A DNA stretch of 64,000 bases from Gammaproteobacteria bacterium RIFCSPHIGHO2_02_FULL_42_43 (GTDB lineage Bacteria > Pseudomonadota > Gammaproteobacteria > Coxiellales > Coxiellaceae), in assembly GCA_001801425.1 (NCBI GenBank), contig MGXR01000013.1:124001-188000 (forward strand). The letters are read 5' to 3'. The translations under genes were made by a program, and so were the position numbers. Of this stretch, positions 36,141-44,788 are shown piece by piece. Under the pieces are notes generated by a model. That model saw only the letters and a program-made list of their open reading frames with translations, searched no databases and was not told the DNA's origin. Each line of letters opens with the position of its first letter. The first letter of the stretch is position 1.

Positions 36141-37129
36141 AAATCTTCAAACTCCCCGATCTCGGCGAAGGCTTGCCCGATGCAATTATTCGCGAATGGT
36201 ATATCAAAGCTGGTGACGCCGTTAAAAAAGATCAACCTTTAGTTTCTATGGAAACAGCGAAAGCGTTGGTTGATGTGCCCGCACCCTTCGACGGAAAAAT
36301 TGAAAAATTATTTGGCAACGCTAACGACACGATAGAAACCGGAAAACCGTTGATTGGTTTCGAAGGTGAAGGTGCCGCCGAAGAAAAAAAAGATACAGGC
36401 ACTGTTGTTGGAAAAATCGAGCAATCAAATCAAACGCTCACCAACGATATTCACTTTAGCGAAAGAGAATCTACGGAAACACCTGCAATGCGTGCACGCG
36501 CACGAAAATTAAATGCAGGTGCCGCAGAAAATCTTTCTGAGGGATACGAAAAATTATCTGGGATAAAGCGTGCGATGGTCATCAGCATGCAACAATCTCA
36601 TCGCGATATTGTTCCTGTCACGCTCATTGATGACGCGGATATTTCCAAGTGGGTCGAAAAACAAGATATCACGGTTCGCATCATTCGCGCCATCATCAAC
36701 GCTTGCAAAATAGAGCCGGCGTTGAACGCACACTTTAATGGCAACAACATGAGTGTCAAAAAATTTTCAGAAATTAATTTAGGAATGGCCGTTGATATGC
36801 CGCATGGATTGTATGTGCCGGTCATTAAAAACGTCGCTGCGTTATCGGATCTAGAAATTCGCACAGCAGTCGATCGCTACAAACAACAAGCGCAAACAAA
36901 ATCATTGGCGCAAAATGATTTGCATGGTGCGACGATTGTGTTATCCAATTTCGGATCGATCGCTGGAAAATATGCCAATCCGATTATTTTGCCGCCAACG
37001 GTTGCAATTGTTGGCATCGGCAGAATACAGCATCAACAAATTCCACTATCCATCACCATCGATCATCGCGCGATCACGGGCGGCGAAGCCGCGAGATTTT
37101 TGCGAGCGATGATGGATGCGTTATCGTAA
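36137..37129 (+). CDS. bkdB: Branched-chain 2-oxoacid dehydrogenase E2 (lipoyl acyltransferase), compact
   Basis: A 330-residue E2. The lipoyl domain (residues 1-78) carries the attachment lysine in SMETAKALVDVPAP (Lys42). A linker leads to TPAMRARARKLN, the start of a peripheral-subunit-binding domain, but the remainder of that domain is cut short before the acyltransferase domain (about 140-330). The catalytic block reads DHRAITGGEAARF: His310 is kept, while the Asp of the common HxxxDG motif is Thr. This variant may be normal for this E2 subgroup. No E3 (lpd) gene follows; E3 must be shared with other complexes. Confidence 0.88.
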   Translation: MKIFKLPDLGEGLPDAIIREWYIKAGDAVKKDQPLVSMETAKALVDVPAPFDGKIEKLFGNANDTIETGKPLIGFEGEGAAEEKKDTGTVVGKIEQSNQTLTNDIHFSERESTETPAMRARARKLNAGAAENLSEGYEKLSGIKRAMVISMQQSHRDIVPVTLIDDADISKWVEKQDITVRIIRAIINACKIEPALNAHFNGNNMSVKKFSEINLGMAVDMPHGLYVPVIKNVAALSDLEIRTAVDRYKQQAQTKSLAQNDLHGATIVLSNFGSIAGKYANPIILPPTVAIVGIGRIQHQQIPLSITIDHRAITGGEAARFLRAMMDALS

Positions 37130-37133
37130 TATG

Positions 37134-37316
37134 CACTCGCTACCGCTCGTGTCTATGTCCGATGTTTTTGTATTTCTTTCACTCGCTACCGCTCGTGTCT
37201 ATGTCCGATGTTTTTGTTTGGACCTAGACACGAGCGATAAAAAATTCATTGTACCTAGACACGAGCGGTAGCGAGTGCAAATAAATCAGGACATAGACAC
37301 GAGCGGTAGCGAGTGC
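37134..37316. repeat. Family A cluster, two direct and three inverted copies
   Basis: Copies of ACTCGCTACCGCTCGTGTCT start at about 37135 and 37181 (46-bp period). They are followed by inverted copies beginning GGACCTAGACACGAGCG (37220, shortened), ACCTAGACACGAGCGGTAGC (about 37253) and ACATAGACACGAGCGGTAGC (about 37291). The arms face each other over an AT-rich centre, so the transcript would fold into a long hairpin. It lies between bkdB and a convergent gene. Confidence 0.9.
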
Positions 37317-37352
37317 ATCAATCATTTTCTGATGATATTTTTCATAATGCCA

Positions 37353-38138
37353 TTATCGTCTCAATGAGCTTAAGGGTTCGTAAAACTGATAGCATTTCAA
37401 AATGTCGTGGAATTTCTGATAACAAATATAATCTTTATAACGAGAAATACATTGAGCAATCGATGAAATTTTTTGTTGTGTGTTAACATTGGATTCCAAT
37501 ATCGTCTTTAATGTTAAATAAAATTGCTCATCTGAATGACTGACTCTAGTGTCATTTCCAAAATAATCATCCACAAAAAAACGCCAACGCATCGGTTCAT
37601 TTGAATGCAGAGATTGCATATGTTCCTGATGCGCACGACAAATGGTTTGTGCTGCCAAAAAATATTTGCTGTTTTCTAAAAACGTGCCGATTAAAATTGA
37701 AATAATATCTCTGTCGTTAATCACAGATTTTTGAAAACGATATTCAGTTTGACTGGGATTTATTTTGTTTGCAAATCGAGCTAAAAAATTTGCTGTTCGT
37801 GATGTATCTATTTGAATATCAACAATGATTTTTCCAGTTGAAATCAAAGAAATTATTTTTTCATGAAAATAAAGAATATAGTCTAATGCCGAATTTATTG
37901 GCACAATAAATTTAAAACGTGAAATAGCTTCATCAAAATAGTCAATCAACTCCTCAACGCCAAATCCTGTCGGATGATTTTTTTCTAATTCAGCTACAAA
38001 ATATCGTGACAAATGGCAAACCCCCTCCAGCAATTCTTTTTGCAATTGCTCCATATCGGGTTCATCCAAAAATGCCTGAATTCTCGCGTAGTGACAGTGC
38101 AGCTCGATTGGTATTTGTGCTACTCTTTGTTCTTTCAT
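37353..38138 (-). CDS. Hypothetical protein
   Basis: A 261-residue protein I do not recognise. It has no signal peptide or clear membrane span. It is rich in aromatic residues, Ile and His, and looks mainly helical (for example residues 25-60, 75-105 and 180-250). The start at 38138 (MKEQRVAQ) is an ATG; two extra codons upstream from a TTG are possible. The ribosome-binding site is weak (TTGGGC). It starts 23 bases from divergent tgt. It belongs to the group of lineage-specific proteins in this window that could be effectors, but nothing in it proves that. Confidence 0.6.
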   Translation of the reverse strand: MKEQRVAQIPIELHCHYARIQAFLDEPDMEQLQKELLEGVCHLSRYFVAELEKNHPTGFGVEELIDYFDEAISRFKFIVPINSALDYILYFHEKIISLISTGKIIVDIQIDTSRTANFLARFANKINPSQTEYRFQKSVINDRDIISILIGTFLENSKYFLAAQTICRAHQEHMQSLHSNEPMRWRFFVDDYFGNDTRVSHSDEQFYLTLKTILESNVNTQQKISSIAQCISRYKDYICYQKFHDILKCYQFYEPLSSLRR

Positions 38139-38161
38139 GCCCAATACGATACACCTGAAAT

Positions 38162-39349
38162 ATGAATATTTTCTTAAATTCGGCCACCCTACTTCATCAA
38201 CATCCGCACACGCGGGCCCGCGTTATGAAGATCACAACGCCGCACGGCACCGTAATCACACCCGCATTTATGCCGGTCGGCACGCGCGCGTTTGTGAATT
38301 TGATGACGCCGCAAGATTTGCACGACACGCAAAGCCAAATTATTTTGGGCGGCAATACGTATCACATGCTCTGCTCACCGGGAATGGAAACCATTCAAGC
38401 GATCGGCGGCATGCATCGTATGATGGGCTGGGAAAAACCGATGCTAACCGACAGCGGCGGCTTTCAAGTATTTAGTCTTTCCAACGCATCGGATCTTTGT
38501 AAGATCGACGAAAACGGTGCGCGATTCAAACATCCTATCTCAGGAAAATTAATTCATCTGAATGCAGTCACCTCAATCGAAGCGCAAAAAATAATGGGTG
38601 CTGATATTATCATGGCGTTTGATCAATGCACGCCGGATGATGTTTCTGAAGAGGAAGCCGAAAAAATCATGGAACGCACACATCGCTGGCTATTCACATC
38701 CATCGAAACACATCAAAAAAATACTGATTCTGTTTATGGCTTAAAACAAGCACTTTTTGGCATTATTCAAGGTGGAACGTATCAAAAACTTCGTGAAAAA
38801 AGCGCTGAGTTTATTGTCAATGCCAATGTCGACGGCATTGCGATTGGCGGTGAATCCGTTGGATTTAACATGCCAAAAACAATGGACATTTTAAATTGGA
38901 TTCATCCTTTTTTGCCGGATCATAAAATTCGCTACAGCATGGGCGTTGGATTGCATCCAAGAGATTTAATCGACGTTGTCGCACAAGGAGTGGATATTTT
39001 TGATTGTGTCGCACCCACGCGCAATGCACGACACGGATCGTTGTATCACGGCTTTGCGGTGCCAAAAAATAATTGGGTAGAATTTGATGACTGCGGCGAA
39101 GAAAAGGGCCAAATTTTAATTAAAAAAGCAAAATATGCAACGGATCAAAATCCCATTTTGGTGAATTGCCAATGTCATACTTGTCAGCATCATTCGCGCG
39201 CGTATCTGCATTATTTATTGAAACAAGCATCGCCGCTTTTTAATCAACTCGCGTCAATTCACAATGTGCAAGTGATGCAAAAAACGTGTGAAGTAATGAG
39301 AGAAACTATTTACAATGGCGATGGCAACGAAAACATCGCTGCAAACTGA
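38162..39349 (+). CDS. tgt: tRNA-guanine transglycosylase, variant substrate pocket
   Basis: A 395-residue TIM-barrel enzyme that exchanges guanine 34 of tRNAs for a queuosine precursor. The catalytic region MLTDSGGFQVFSL, the second aspartate region FDCVAPTRNARHG and the zinc site CQCHTCQHHSRAYLHYL are intact. The pocket loop reads GIAIGGESVGFN where well-studied bacterial enzymes have GGL(A/S)VGE. This difference may mean queuine rather than preQ1 is the preferred base, as in salvaging intracellular bacteria (inference). The 3' end overlaps the convergent kinase-like gene by 40 bases. queA, yajC and secD, frequent neighbours, are not here. Confidence 0.9.
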   Translation: MNIFLNSATLLHQHPHTRARVMKITTPHGTVITPAFMPVGTRAFVNLMTPQDLHDTQSQIILGGNTYHMLCSPGMETIQAIGGMHRMMGWEKPMLTDSGGFQVFSLSNASDLCKIDENGARFKHPISGKLIHLNAVTSIEAQKIMGADIIMAFDQCTPDDVSEEEAEKIMERTHRWLFTSIETHQKNTDSVYGLKQALFGIIQGGTYQKLREKSAEFIVNANVDGIAIGGESVGFNMPKTMDILNWIHPFLPDHKIRYSMGVGLHPRDLIDVVAQGVDIFDCVAPTRNARHGSLYHGFAVPKNNWVEFDDCGEEKGQILIKKAKYATDQNPILVNCQCHTCQHHSRAYLHYLLKQASPLFNQLASIHNVQVMQKTCEVMRETIYNGDGNENIAAN

Positions 39350-40830
39350 TCATCACCTTTCGTTTTTCGCTCTTCTTTTTTAGCCAGAAGATCCATAAAC
39401 AAGCTGATAAAACGCGCACTGGTTCTATCCATGTCCCTGCTGATAACACAATGATGATAAATATCCTCGTATTTCAAAATAACATTTCTAAGCGCATAGA
39501 AATTTTCTCGAGTTTCTAAATCGATGTCTGAAAGCCCATAGCGCAGCTCATCTAACGCCATTTGCAAAAAAGATAGAACAAATATCAACCCCAAACGTTG
39601 ATCTGGATTCTTCAATGTCATGAACAATCCAAAAATGAACATGTAGAATCGAAACTGCTTTAAGAGATCAATTTTTTCAGCGCATCCACAAAACTCAATC
39701 CCTTCGTTAGCAAAACAACGTGCATATCGAGATAGCATACTCCCCGCTGAATAAACATCCACTTTATGTGAATACAGGCCGGTTCCTCGAACATAACGTG
39801 TTTCTTTAATTTCAGGTGCTGTGTGTGCGCAAAGGTTGTCTTCATCGTGCAAGCAATTACGCCGTATCGTTTCCTCACCTTCTGGCAACACGCAAGACAA
39901 TTCATAATCCACAATGACACATTCATGTTGATCATTCAACATCACATTATTTTCTTTAAAATCACAATGAATCACGCGATAGGTTTGATATAGATTTAAT
40001 AACGCTGCAATCGCAGAGATAATCAAATCAAACGCAAGCGTAAAGTGGGGTAATAATATTTTTTCATTTCTTTCTATTTTTCTATTAATGATGAGAAAGA
40101 AATTTTTCATGTATGCTTCCAGTGTTTTGGTGTAGGCTGGCATAACAATGCGATGCGTCGCAGCACCTTTCCATAACCCCACTTTTTTCAGCATATTTTC
40201 TTCATTAATAGCAGCATGATGGGAGTGCCAATCTGAAAAATGCTGATGCGCCTTTTTAACAGCAATCGCGCACCCATCTCGAGTGATCCCAATCTTCACC
40301 GAACCACCCGTGCCAAACCCTGCAATCCATCCAGGCCCAGACAACGCAATAATACTTGGTTTTCCTTCAATCACTATTTTCAAAAAAGAATGCCTTAGTA
40401 CAGAATCATAATATTTCACTCTGAGGCGATGTTTCACACCATCAGATTTTTGAGACATCTCTCGCGGGAGCGAATTAACCCACTCTGTCAAAGCATCACG
40501 AGTCAAATCATTTATGTTTTTATTTGCAGAAAGAAACTCATGCGATATCCAATAGTTGTTACTATCAAGATGAATAATGTGAATATCTTTATACAAAACG
40601 GCGGCGTAGGGCAGCCCTTCTGTATGGTGATAACAAGATAATTTGGTATTTAGAGGTTGATCAGCTAATCGATACTCTGCTTCATCCCATTCCGCATCAG
40701 TAACTGTGTTGATCCATTTCCTAGCGACATCGTCCCAAACAATTTGAGTAGCGGGATCTTGAAAATGCACTTTTGGAAAATCTGAAAAAAGTCTATCTAA
40801 AAATAACTCTTCTAATTCAGCTCGCATCAT
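39310..40830 (-). CDS. Eukaryotic-like Ser/Thr protein kinase, candidate effector
   Basis: A 506-residue protein with a kinase domain from about 165 to 400. Gly-rich loop AGFGTGGSVKIG (171-180), the ATP lysine in CAIAVKKAHQ (Lys192), a glutamate for the C-helix near 210, the catalytic loop VIHCDFKENNVML (His288, Asp290, Lys292, Asn295), the metal motif VDYE in place of DFG, and APEIKE followed by DVYSAGSML are all visible. The N-terminal 160 residues are unlike anything I know. No membrane segment is present. Kinases of this kind in Legionella-like bacteria are secreted into host cells. ATG at 40830 overlaps the hpt stop and has GAGG upstream. Confidence 0.8.
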   Translation of the reverse strand: MMRAELEELFLDRLFSDFPKVHFQDPATQIVWDDVARKWINTVTDAEWDEAEYRLADQPLNTKLSCYHHTEGLPYAAVLYKDIHIIHLDSNNYWISHEFLSANKNINDLTRDALTEWVNSLPREMSQKSDGVKHRLRVKYYDSVLRHSFLKIVIEGKPSIIALSGPGWIAGFGTGGSVKIGITRDGCAIAVKKAHQHFSDWHSHHAAINEENMLKKVGLWKGAATHRIVMPAYTKTLEAYMKNFFLIINRKIERNEKILLPHFTLAFDLIISAIAALLNLYQTYRVIHCDFKENNVMLNDQHECVIVDYELSCVLPEGEETIRRNCLHDEDNLCAHTAPEIKETRYVRGTGLYSHKVDVYSAGSMLSRYARCFANEGIEFCGCAEKIDLLKQFRFYMFIFGLFMTLKNPDQRLGLIFVLSFLQMALDELRYGLSDIDLETRENFYALRNVILKYEDIYHHCVISRDMDRTSARFISLFMDLLAKKEERKTKGDDQFAAMFSLPSPL

Positions 40831-41402
40831 TCATCCTCGGGTGCAACCATGTAAATCCCTGGCGCGTTCCGAAGATAGCCTTTGTAATCCAATCCATATC
40901 CAAACACATAATGATTGTCGACACTGAGGCCTGAAAAATCAGCGCACTCTAAACCGCCGGGCAAGCGTGCGTTTTGTTTATCAACCAGCACCGCAGTCAA
41001 TACATCGCGCGCGCCTTGCGCTTGACAAAATTTTACAATTTCACCAAGCGTAATGCCGCCATCTAAAATATCATCGACCACCACCACAATGCGATCTTTC
41101 AAATCGCAATTGGGAATCACTTTCCAAACCAATTCATTGCCGCGCGTTTTTCCTTGATAACGCGTTGCATGAATGTAATCAACTTCTAATGGAAAATCCA
41201 AACGCGGCAGCAAATTACCGAGCGGTACAATACCACCGACAACGACACACAAAAAAATCGGCGCTGCCTCAGACACACGCGCGCTGATACCAATTGCCAT
41301 TCGATCCAATGCGTCATCGATCGCAGCTTTTGAATGCAAGCAAGTGGCTCTTGCCATCACATTACGTATCGCTTTGGGCAGTGACATTAAATCCGTTGAC
41401 AT
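40827..41402 (-). CDS. hpt: Hypoxanthine-guanine phosphoribosyltransferase
   Basis: A 191-residue purine salvage enzyme. The PRPP-binding motif VVVVDDILDGGITLGEI is complete, and the dimer/loop regions CVVVGGIVPLGNLLP and VDYIHATRYQG fit this family as seen in Legionella- and Xanthomonas-type enzymes. The start at 41402 (MSTDLMSLPK) has GGGG nearby and lies 41 bases inside the end of mscS. It is translationally close to the kinase-like gene downstream (ATGATG overlap). Confidence 0.9.
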   Translation of the reverse strand: MSTDLMSLPKAIRNVMARATCLHSKAAIDDALDRMAIGISARVSEAAPIFLCVVVGGIVPLGNLLPRLDFPLEVDYIHATRYQGKTRGNELVWKVIPNCDLKDRIVVVVDDILDGGITLGEIVKFCQAQGARDVLTAVLVDKQNARLPGGLECADFSGLSVDNHYVFGYGLDYKGYLRNAPGIYMVAPEDE

Positions 41403-42489
41403 GTGCGTCCCCCTGCAAATAAACCGTCGTAGTAGGAAACGCACATTCTGCCCCATGCGTAGAGATAATTGCAATACACTTTAAAAACACGTCTTGTTGC
41501 ACGCTACGATACTTCGCCCAGTCGGTCGTTTTGGTAAATGCATACACATTAATATTCAACGAAGACGCAGCAAACTCTGTAAAATGCACCATGATAGTTT
41601 GACGCGTATCAATCCCGGGATGACTTCGCAGCATCTCATCCATTTCTTTCACAATAGGATCTATCACATTCACATCATCATATCGCACGCCAATCACAAC
41701 GTTGATGCGCCGATTCGTCATACGCGCAGGATTTTCGATAGAGATGGAAGAAAAAATTCCGTTGGGCACATACAACGGCCGTTTGGTAAATGTGCGAATA
41801 CGCGTGAGTCGCCAGCCGATGTGTTCTACCGTGCCTTCAATATCACGATCTGGCGAACGTATCCAATCACCCACGGAAAATGGTCTGTCCCAAAAAATCA
41901 TCATGCCACCTAAAAAATTAGCAAGCGTGTCTTTCGCAGCAAAACCCGCTGCCACACCACCGAAACCACCAAACGCCAGCAAACTCCCCATAGGAAAGTG
42001 CAATGTCGACAATGTAATTAGCGTAACCAATATAGTTAGTATCACGCGCGATAATTGCGCCACAGCACGCACCATGGTCTTATCACGCGCATAGATATTC
42101 GACCAGCGTGGTGCAATCCGCTCTTCCATATTGGTGATAAATCGCATCAGTGACCAATACAACGCGGCAATAAAAAACAACGAACGAACGGTATTCACCA
42201 AAGGATCTAGTTTTAGTTGAGTGAAATCGATATGAAAGTTCAGCATGATATCGGGAATAATAAAACTGATCGCGAAAAACCAGAAAAAAATCAGCCAAGG
42301 TAAGTGAATGGATTGTATCAGCGACAGCGGCCACACATGGCGCTCCGCTTCCAATCGTCTCAATAAAAACAGATGCGTTTTGCGAAAAACCAAATGAAAA
42401 ATAATCATGATGAGCAAAATTAAAAGCGCATGCAAGGCCCAGTCATTCTGCAGAATAAAGTGATAAATAGCATGAAAAAAAGCGCGCAT
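41362..42489 (-). CDS. MscS-family mechanosensitive channel
   Basis: A 375-residue inner-membrane channel with four or five hydrophobic helices. The pore-lining helix is LLAFGGFGGVAAGFAAKDTL, followed by ANFLGGMMIFWDRPFSVGDW and the cytoplasmic beta domain with VPNGIFSSISIENPARMTNR. It belongs to the mid-sized YnaI/YbdG-like group. It relieves turgor when osmolarity falls. The C-terminal codons overlap hpt by 41 bases. Confidence 0.93.
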   Translation of the reverse strand: MRAFFHAIYHFILQNDWALHALLILLIMIIFHLVFRKTHLFLLRRLEAERHVWPLSLIQSIHLPWLIFFWFFAISFIIPDIMLNFHIDFTQLKLDPLVNTVRSLFFIAALYWSLMRFITNMEERIAPRWSNIYARDKTMVRAVAQLSRVILTILVTLITLSTLHFPMGSLLAFGGFGGVAAGFAAKDTLANFLGGMMIFWDRPFSVGDWIRSPDRDIEGTVEHIGWRLTRIRTFTKRPLYVPNGIFSSISIENPARMTNRRINVVIGVRYDDVNVIDPIVKEMDEMLRSHPGIDTRQTIMVHFTEFAASSLNINVYAFTKTTDWAKYRSVQQDVFLKCIAIISTHGAECAFPTTTVYLQGDAHVNGFNVTAQSDT

Positions 42490-42540
42490 GACTACATCTT
42501 AGCGTGCAGTGACAAAAAAATCCACGTTATCTCAGCTTCT

Positions 42541-42779
42541 CCCACTTTCAAAAGAATTTTCATCTTTGGGTGATCTTGAATGATAATTTGTTTCGAAAAT
42601 GCTCATTGACTGGCGTGTCAACTGCGCTTTTCTCAACAAATTATCCTTCAATCTCACCTCACAAAAAATGCAGGATAGCATTTTTTGAATGACTCGCGTA
42701 GCGAGTCAGCCCGAAGGGTGAGCACATAGGATGTGTGCAAATAAAACTGAAAATTTAAGTTAATCAACCTTCAGGGCGG
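42541..42779. repeat. Family D element, long copy with internal hairpin insert
   Basis: In the reverse sense of the copy at 59427-59581 this segment matches end to end (for example AATTTTCATCTTTGGGTGAT and AAATTTAAGTTAATCAACCT). Between CTCACC and CTGAAAATTT it holds about 84 extra bases. Three hairpins lie in those bases: AAAAAATGC/GCATTTTTT, GACTCGCGTAGCGAGTC and GCACATAGGATGTGTGC. Its right end carries the last codons and stop of nagZ on the reverse strand. Confidence 0.88.
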
Positions 42780-43666
42780 AAACTACTGACGTTATCTAAT
42801 ATTGAAATAACACCACTTCTCGCATTACACACCAACAACACATCGCATCCCGCATCTAACGCACGATTTGCGCGCTCCGTATAGTCACCGTAAGTCGCGA
42901 CCGCCTGCATAGTTAAATCATCGCACATCACAATGCCGCGATAATGCAATTGCTCACGCAATATCGTCTGGATCCAAAAACGTGAAAAACAAACAGGCAA
43001 AGGATCGATGGCAGCGTACACCACATGCGCTAACATAATCGCGTCTAATTTGTGATGCAGCTGAATAAAGGGTTGCAGATCATTTGCCATAATTTCATCG
43101 AGCGAACGTTCATCCACGGGCAGAGATAAATGAGAATCCGCAGTAACCCAACCATGCCCTGGAAAATGTTTTCCGGTGACAGGAAAATGATGTTGATGAC
43201 AATAATCAATCATGACATCTGCTAATGCGACAATCGTTGAAATATCGCGGCCAAAACTGCGTTCACCAATCACCGCGTTGCGGCCATAATCTATATCCAA
43301 CACCGGCACTAAACTGCTTTGCACACCGGCACTGCTTAATTCCGCAATCATCACCGATAATATTTTTTTAAATTCCTGCGTTGCATAATCACGCGATTCC
43401 AAAAAACGCTCGCCCCAATAATGCATCGCGGGTAATTTCGTAAAACCATGTTGAAATCGTTGTACACGCCCACCTTCTTGATCCACTGTGATTGTCACGT
43501 GCGGCGCAGCTGCTTTAATTGCTTTTGTGAGTGCTTGAAGTTGTGCCAATGATTCGTAATTTTTAGAAAATAAAATAAGGCCGGAAACGGCGGGGTGTTG
43601 CAAAATTTCTTTGTCTTCTTGTGTAAGTGTGTATCCAGAAATATCTATCCATAATCCGCGACGCAT
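42764..43666 (-). CDS. nagZ: Beta-N-acetylhexosaminidase, shortened C-terminus
   Basis: A 300-residue family 3 glycoside hydrolase that removes N-acetylglucosamine from anhydromuropeptides in wall recycling. VDQEGGRVQRF (Asp62), KHFPGHGWVTADSHLSLP (Lys166, His167, His171, Asp177, His179) and the nucleophile in IVMCDDLTMQAV (about Asp249-250) are intact. The protein stops soon after CNARSGVISILDNV, where the well-known E. coli enzyme goes on for some 35 residues. The last codons and the TGA lie in the repeat D element. The active site lies upstream, so the enzyme may still work. Confidence 0.9.
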   Translation of the reverse strand: MRRGLWIDISGYTLTQEDKEILQHPAVSGLILFSKNYESLAQLQALTKAIKAAAPHVTITVDQEGGRVQRFQHGFTKLPAMHYWGERFLESRDYATQEFKKILSVMIAELSSAGVQSSLVPVLDIDYGRNAVIGERSFGRDISTIVALADVMIDYCHQHHFPVTGKHFPGHGWVTADSHLSLPVDERSLDEIMANDLQPFIQLHHKLDAIMLAHVVYAAIDPLPVCFSRFWIQTILREQLHYRGIVMCDDLTMQAVATYGDYTERANRALDAGCDVLLVCNARSGVISILDNVSSFRPEG

Positions 43667-43694
43667 AAGAAATCATCACTCATTTTATAAAAAA

Positions 43695-43827
43695 CGCTCG
43701 CTTTCTGTCGCAACTGCAGCATTTCTCGACAAGACGCTACAAGTACATCCCTGTAGGCTCGTGTTCGACATCCTTGTCTCACACGCTTGTCTCGAAACGC
43801 CGCAGTTGCAACAGACGCTCGCTGCTC
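43695..43827. repeat. Family C imperfect palindrome, copy 2
   Basis: A 133-bp copy in the same orientation as the one at 17649-17780. It is bounded by CGCTCGCT at both ends, with the shared centre CAAGACGCTACAAGTACATC and CCTGTAGGC. The differences in the outer arms are often paired: CGCAACTGCAGC on the left is answered by GCCGCAGTTGCAAC on the right. This suggests that base pairing is retained. It lies between DUF1820 and nagZ genes. Confidence 0.9.
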
Positions 43828-43837
43828 TTAATCCAAT

Positions 43838-44170
43838 TCACTCCGAAAATCGCAAATGACTGACGTTGCCTTTCTCATCTTTTTTGCAATCGCGAATACG
43901 TGCAACGCCTTCTTGCGATACTTCATCGATGCGCAAAATCGCGTGCATGGGAATATACGTGCGTTTCACATCTTTAAATTCAACGCGCAATTTTTCCTCG
44001 GTGGGATCAACCACAATACCTGACTTCGTGTCGTTAAAAATCAATTCTTCAATTTCGATAAATCCCATCAAACTTTCTTCTGTTAAATATTTTGAATACA
44101 GTTCATATTGTTTATCGTTCTGAATAAACAACACACGATAAATGGGATCTTTTTTAAGAGACTCTGTCAT
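43838..44170 (-). CDS. DUF1820-family protein
   Basis: A 110-residue cytoplasmic protein. The opening PIYRVLFIQNDKQYELYSKY, the middle GFIEIEELIF and the end EKLRVEFKDVKRTYIPMHAI are what I know from the gammaproteobacterial DUF1820 family, for which no biochemical function is established. It lies four bases after the DUF924 gene and is likely in the miaA-Ldt-DUF924 operon. Confidence 0.88.
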   Translation of the reverse strand: MTESLKKDPIYRVLFIQNDKQYELYSKYLTEESLMGFIEIEELIFNDTKSGIVVDPTEEKLRVEFKDVKRTYIPMHAILRIDEVSQEGVARIRDCKKDEKGNVSHLRFSE

Positions 44171-44173
44171 AAA

Positions 44174-44788
44174 TTATTCCCGATCACGCACTTCGATCTC
44201 TTGAATAAATATCTTTTCAGCCGCTGTTGATTCACGATGCAACCACTGGTTGCGCTGTGGAAAACGGCCAAATTTTTGTATGATCGAAAAATGGTGATTC
44301 GCAAATTTTAAAAAGCTGTCAAAGATAACACGGGTCTCTGCAAATGCCAAATCTTCGAGTGTACGGTATGACTGAATTGACAGTTCTTGATAATTTAGTT
44401 TTTCAGAATGCAACAACGGAAAATAATAAAAAACGCGCTCGATCAAACTTAAGTGATGATCTGATTCGTGCCGTAATCCATTCAGACAAACATTCAGTGC
44501 TTTTGCATCTTGTGCGAATGCTTTTTCTGATGTGCGATAAATGTGACGAGAAAATTGATCAAGAATAATGATGAGCGCAAGTTGGCCTCGCGGTGTTGCT
44601 TCCCACTCCACCAATTCTCCCGCAATAGCTGCTGCCAAATCAGACTTGAAACGCCATTTGATTTCTTCATCAACCGCCTTGTCTTCGCCAAACCAAATGC
44701 GCGCGCGATGCTCGGTCGGCACGATCGTTTGCTCAACACGTCCAAACCAAAATTTCAAAATGTCTTCATACGAGTGTTGAGATGGCAT
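44174..44788 (-). CDS. DUF924-family protein
   Basis: A 204-residue soluble helical protein of the DUF924 (TPR-like) family. YEDILKFWFG, RGQLALIIILDQFSRHIYR, FYYFPLLHSE and KFGRFPQRNQWLHRESTAAE are family hallmarks. The function is not known. The start at 44788 (MPSQHSYEDI) has GGAG well placed and lies 23 bases inside the L,D-transpeptidase gene. Confidence 0.9.
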   Translation of the reverse strand: MPSQHSYEDILKFWFGRVEQTIVPTEHRARIWFGEDKAVDEEIKWRFKSDLAAAIAGELVEWEATPRGQLALIIILDQFSRHIYRTSEKAFAQDAKALNVCLNGLRHESDHHLSLIERVFYYFPLLHSEKLNYQELSIQSYRTLEDLAFAETRVIFDSFLKFANHHFSIIQKFGRFPQRNQWLHRESTAAEKIFIQEIEVRDRE

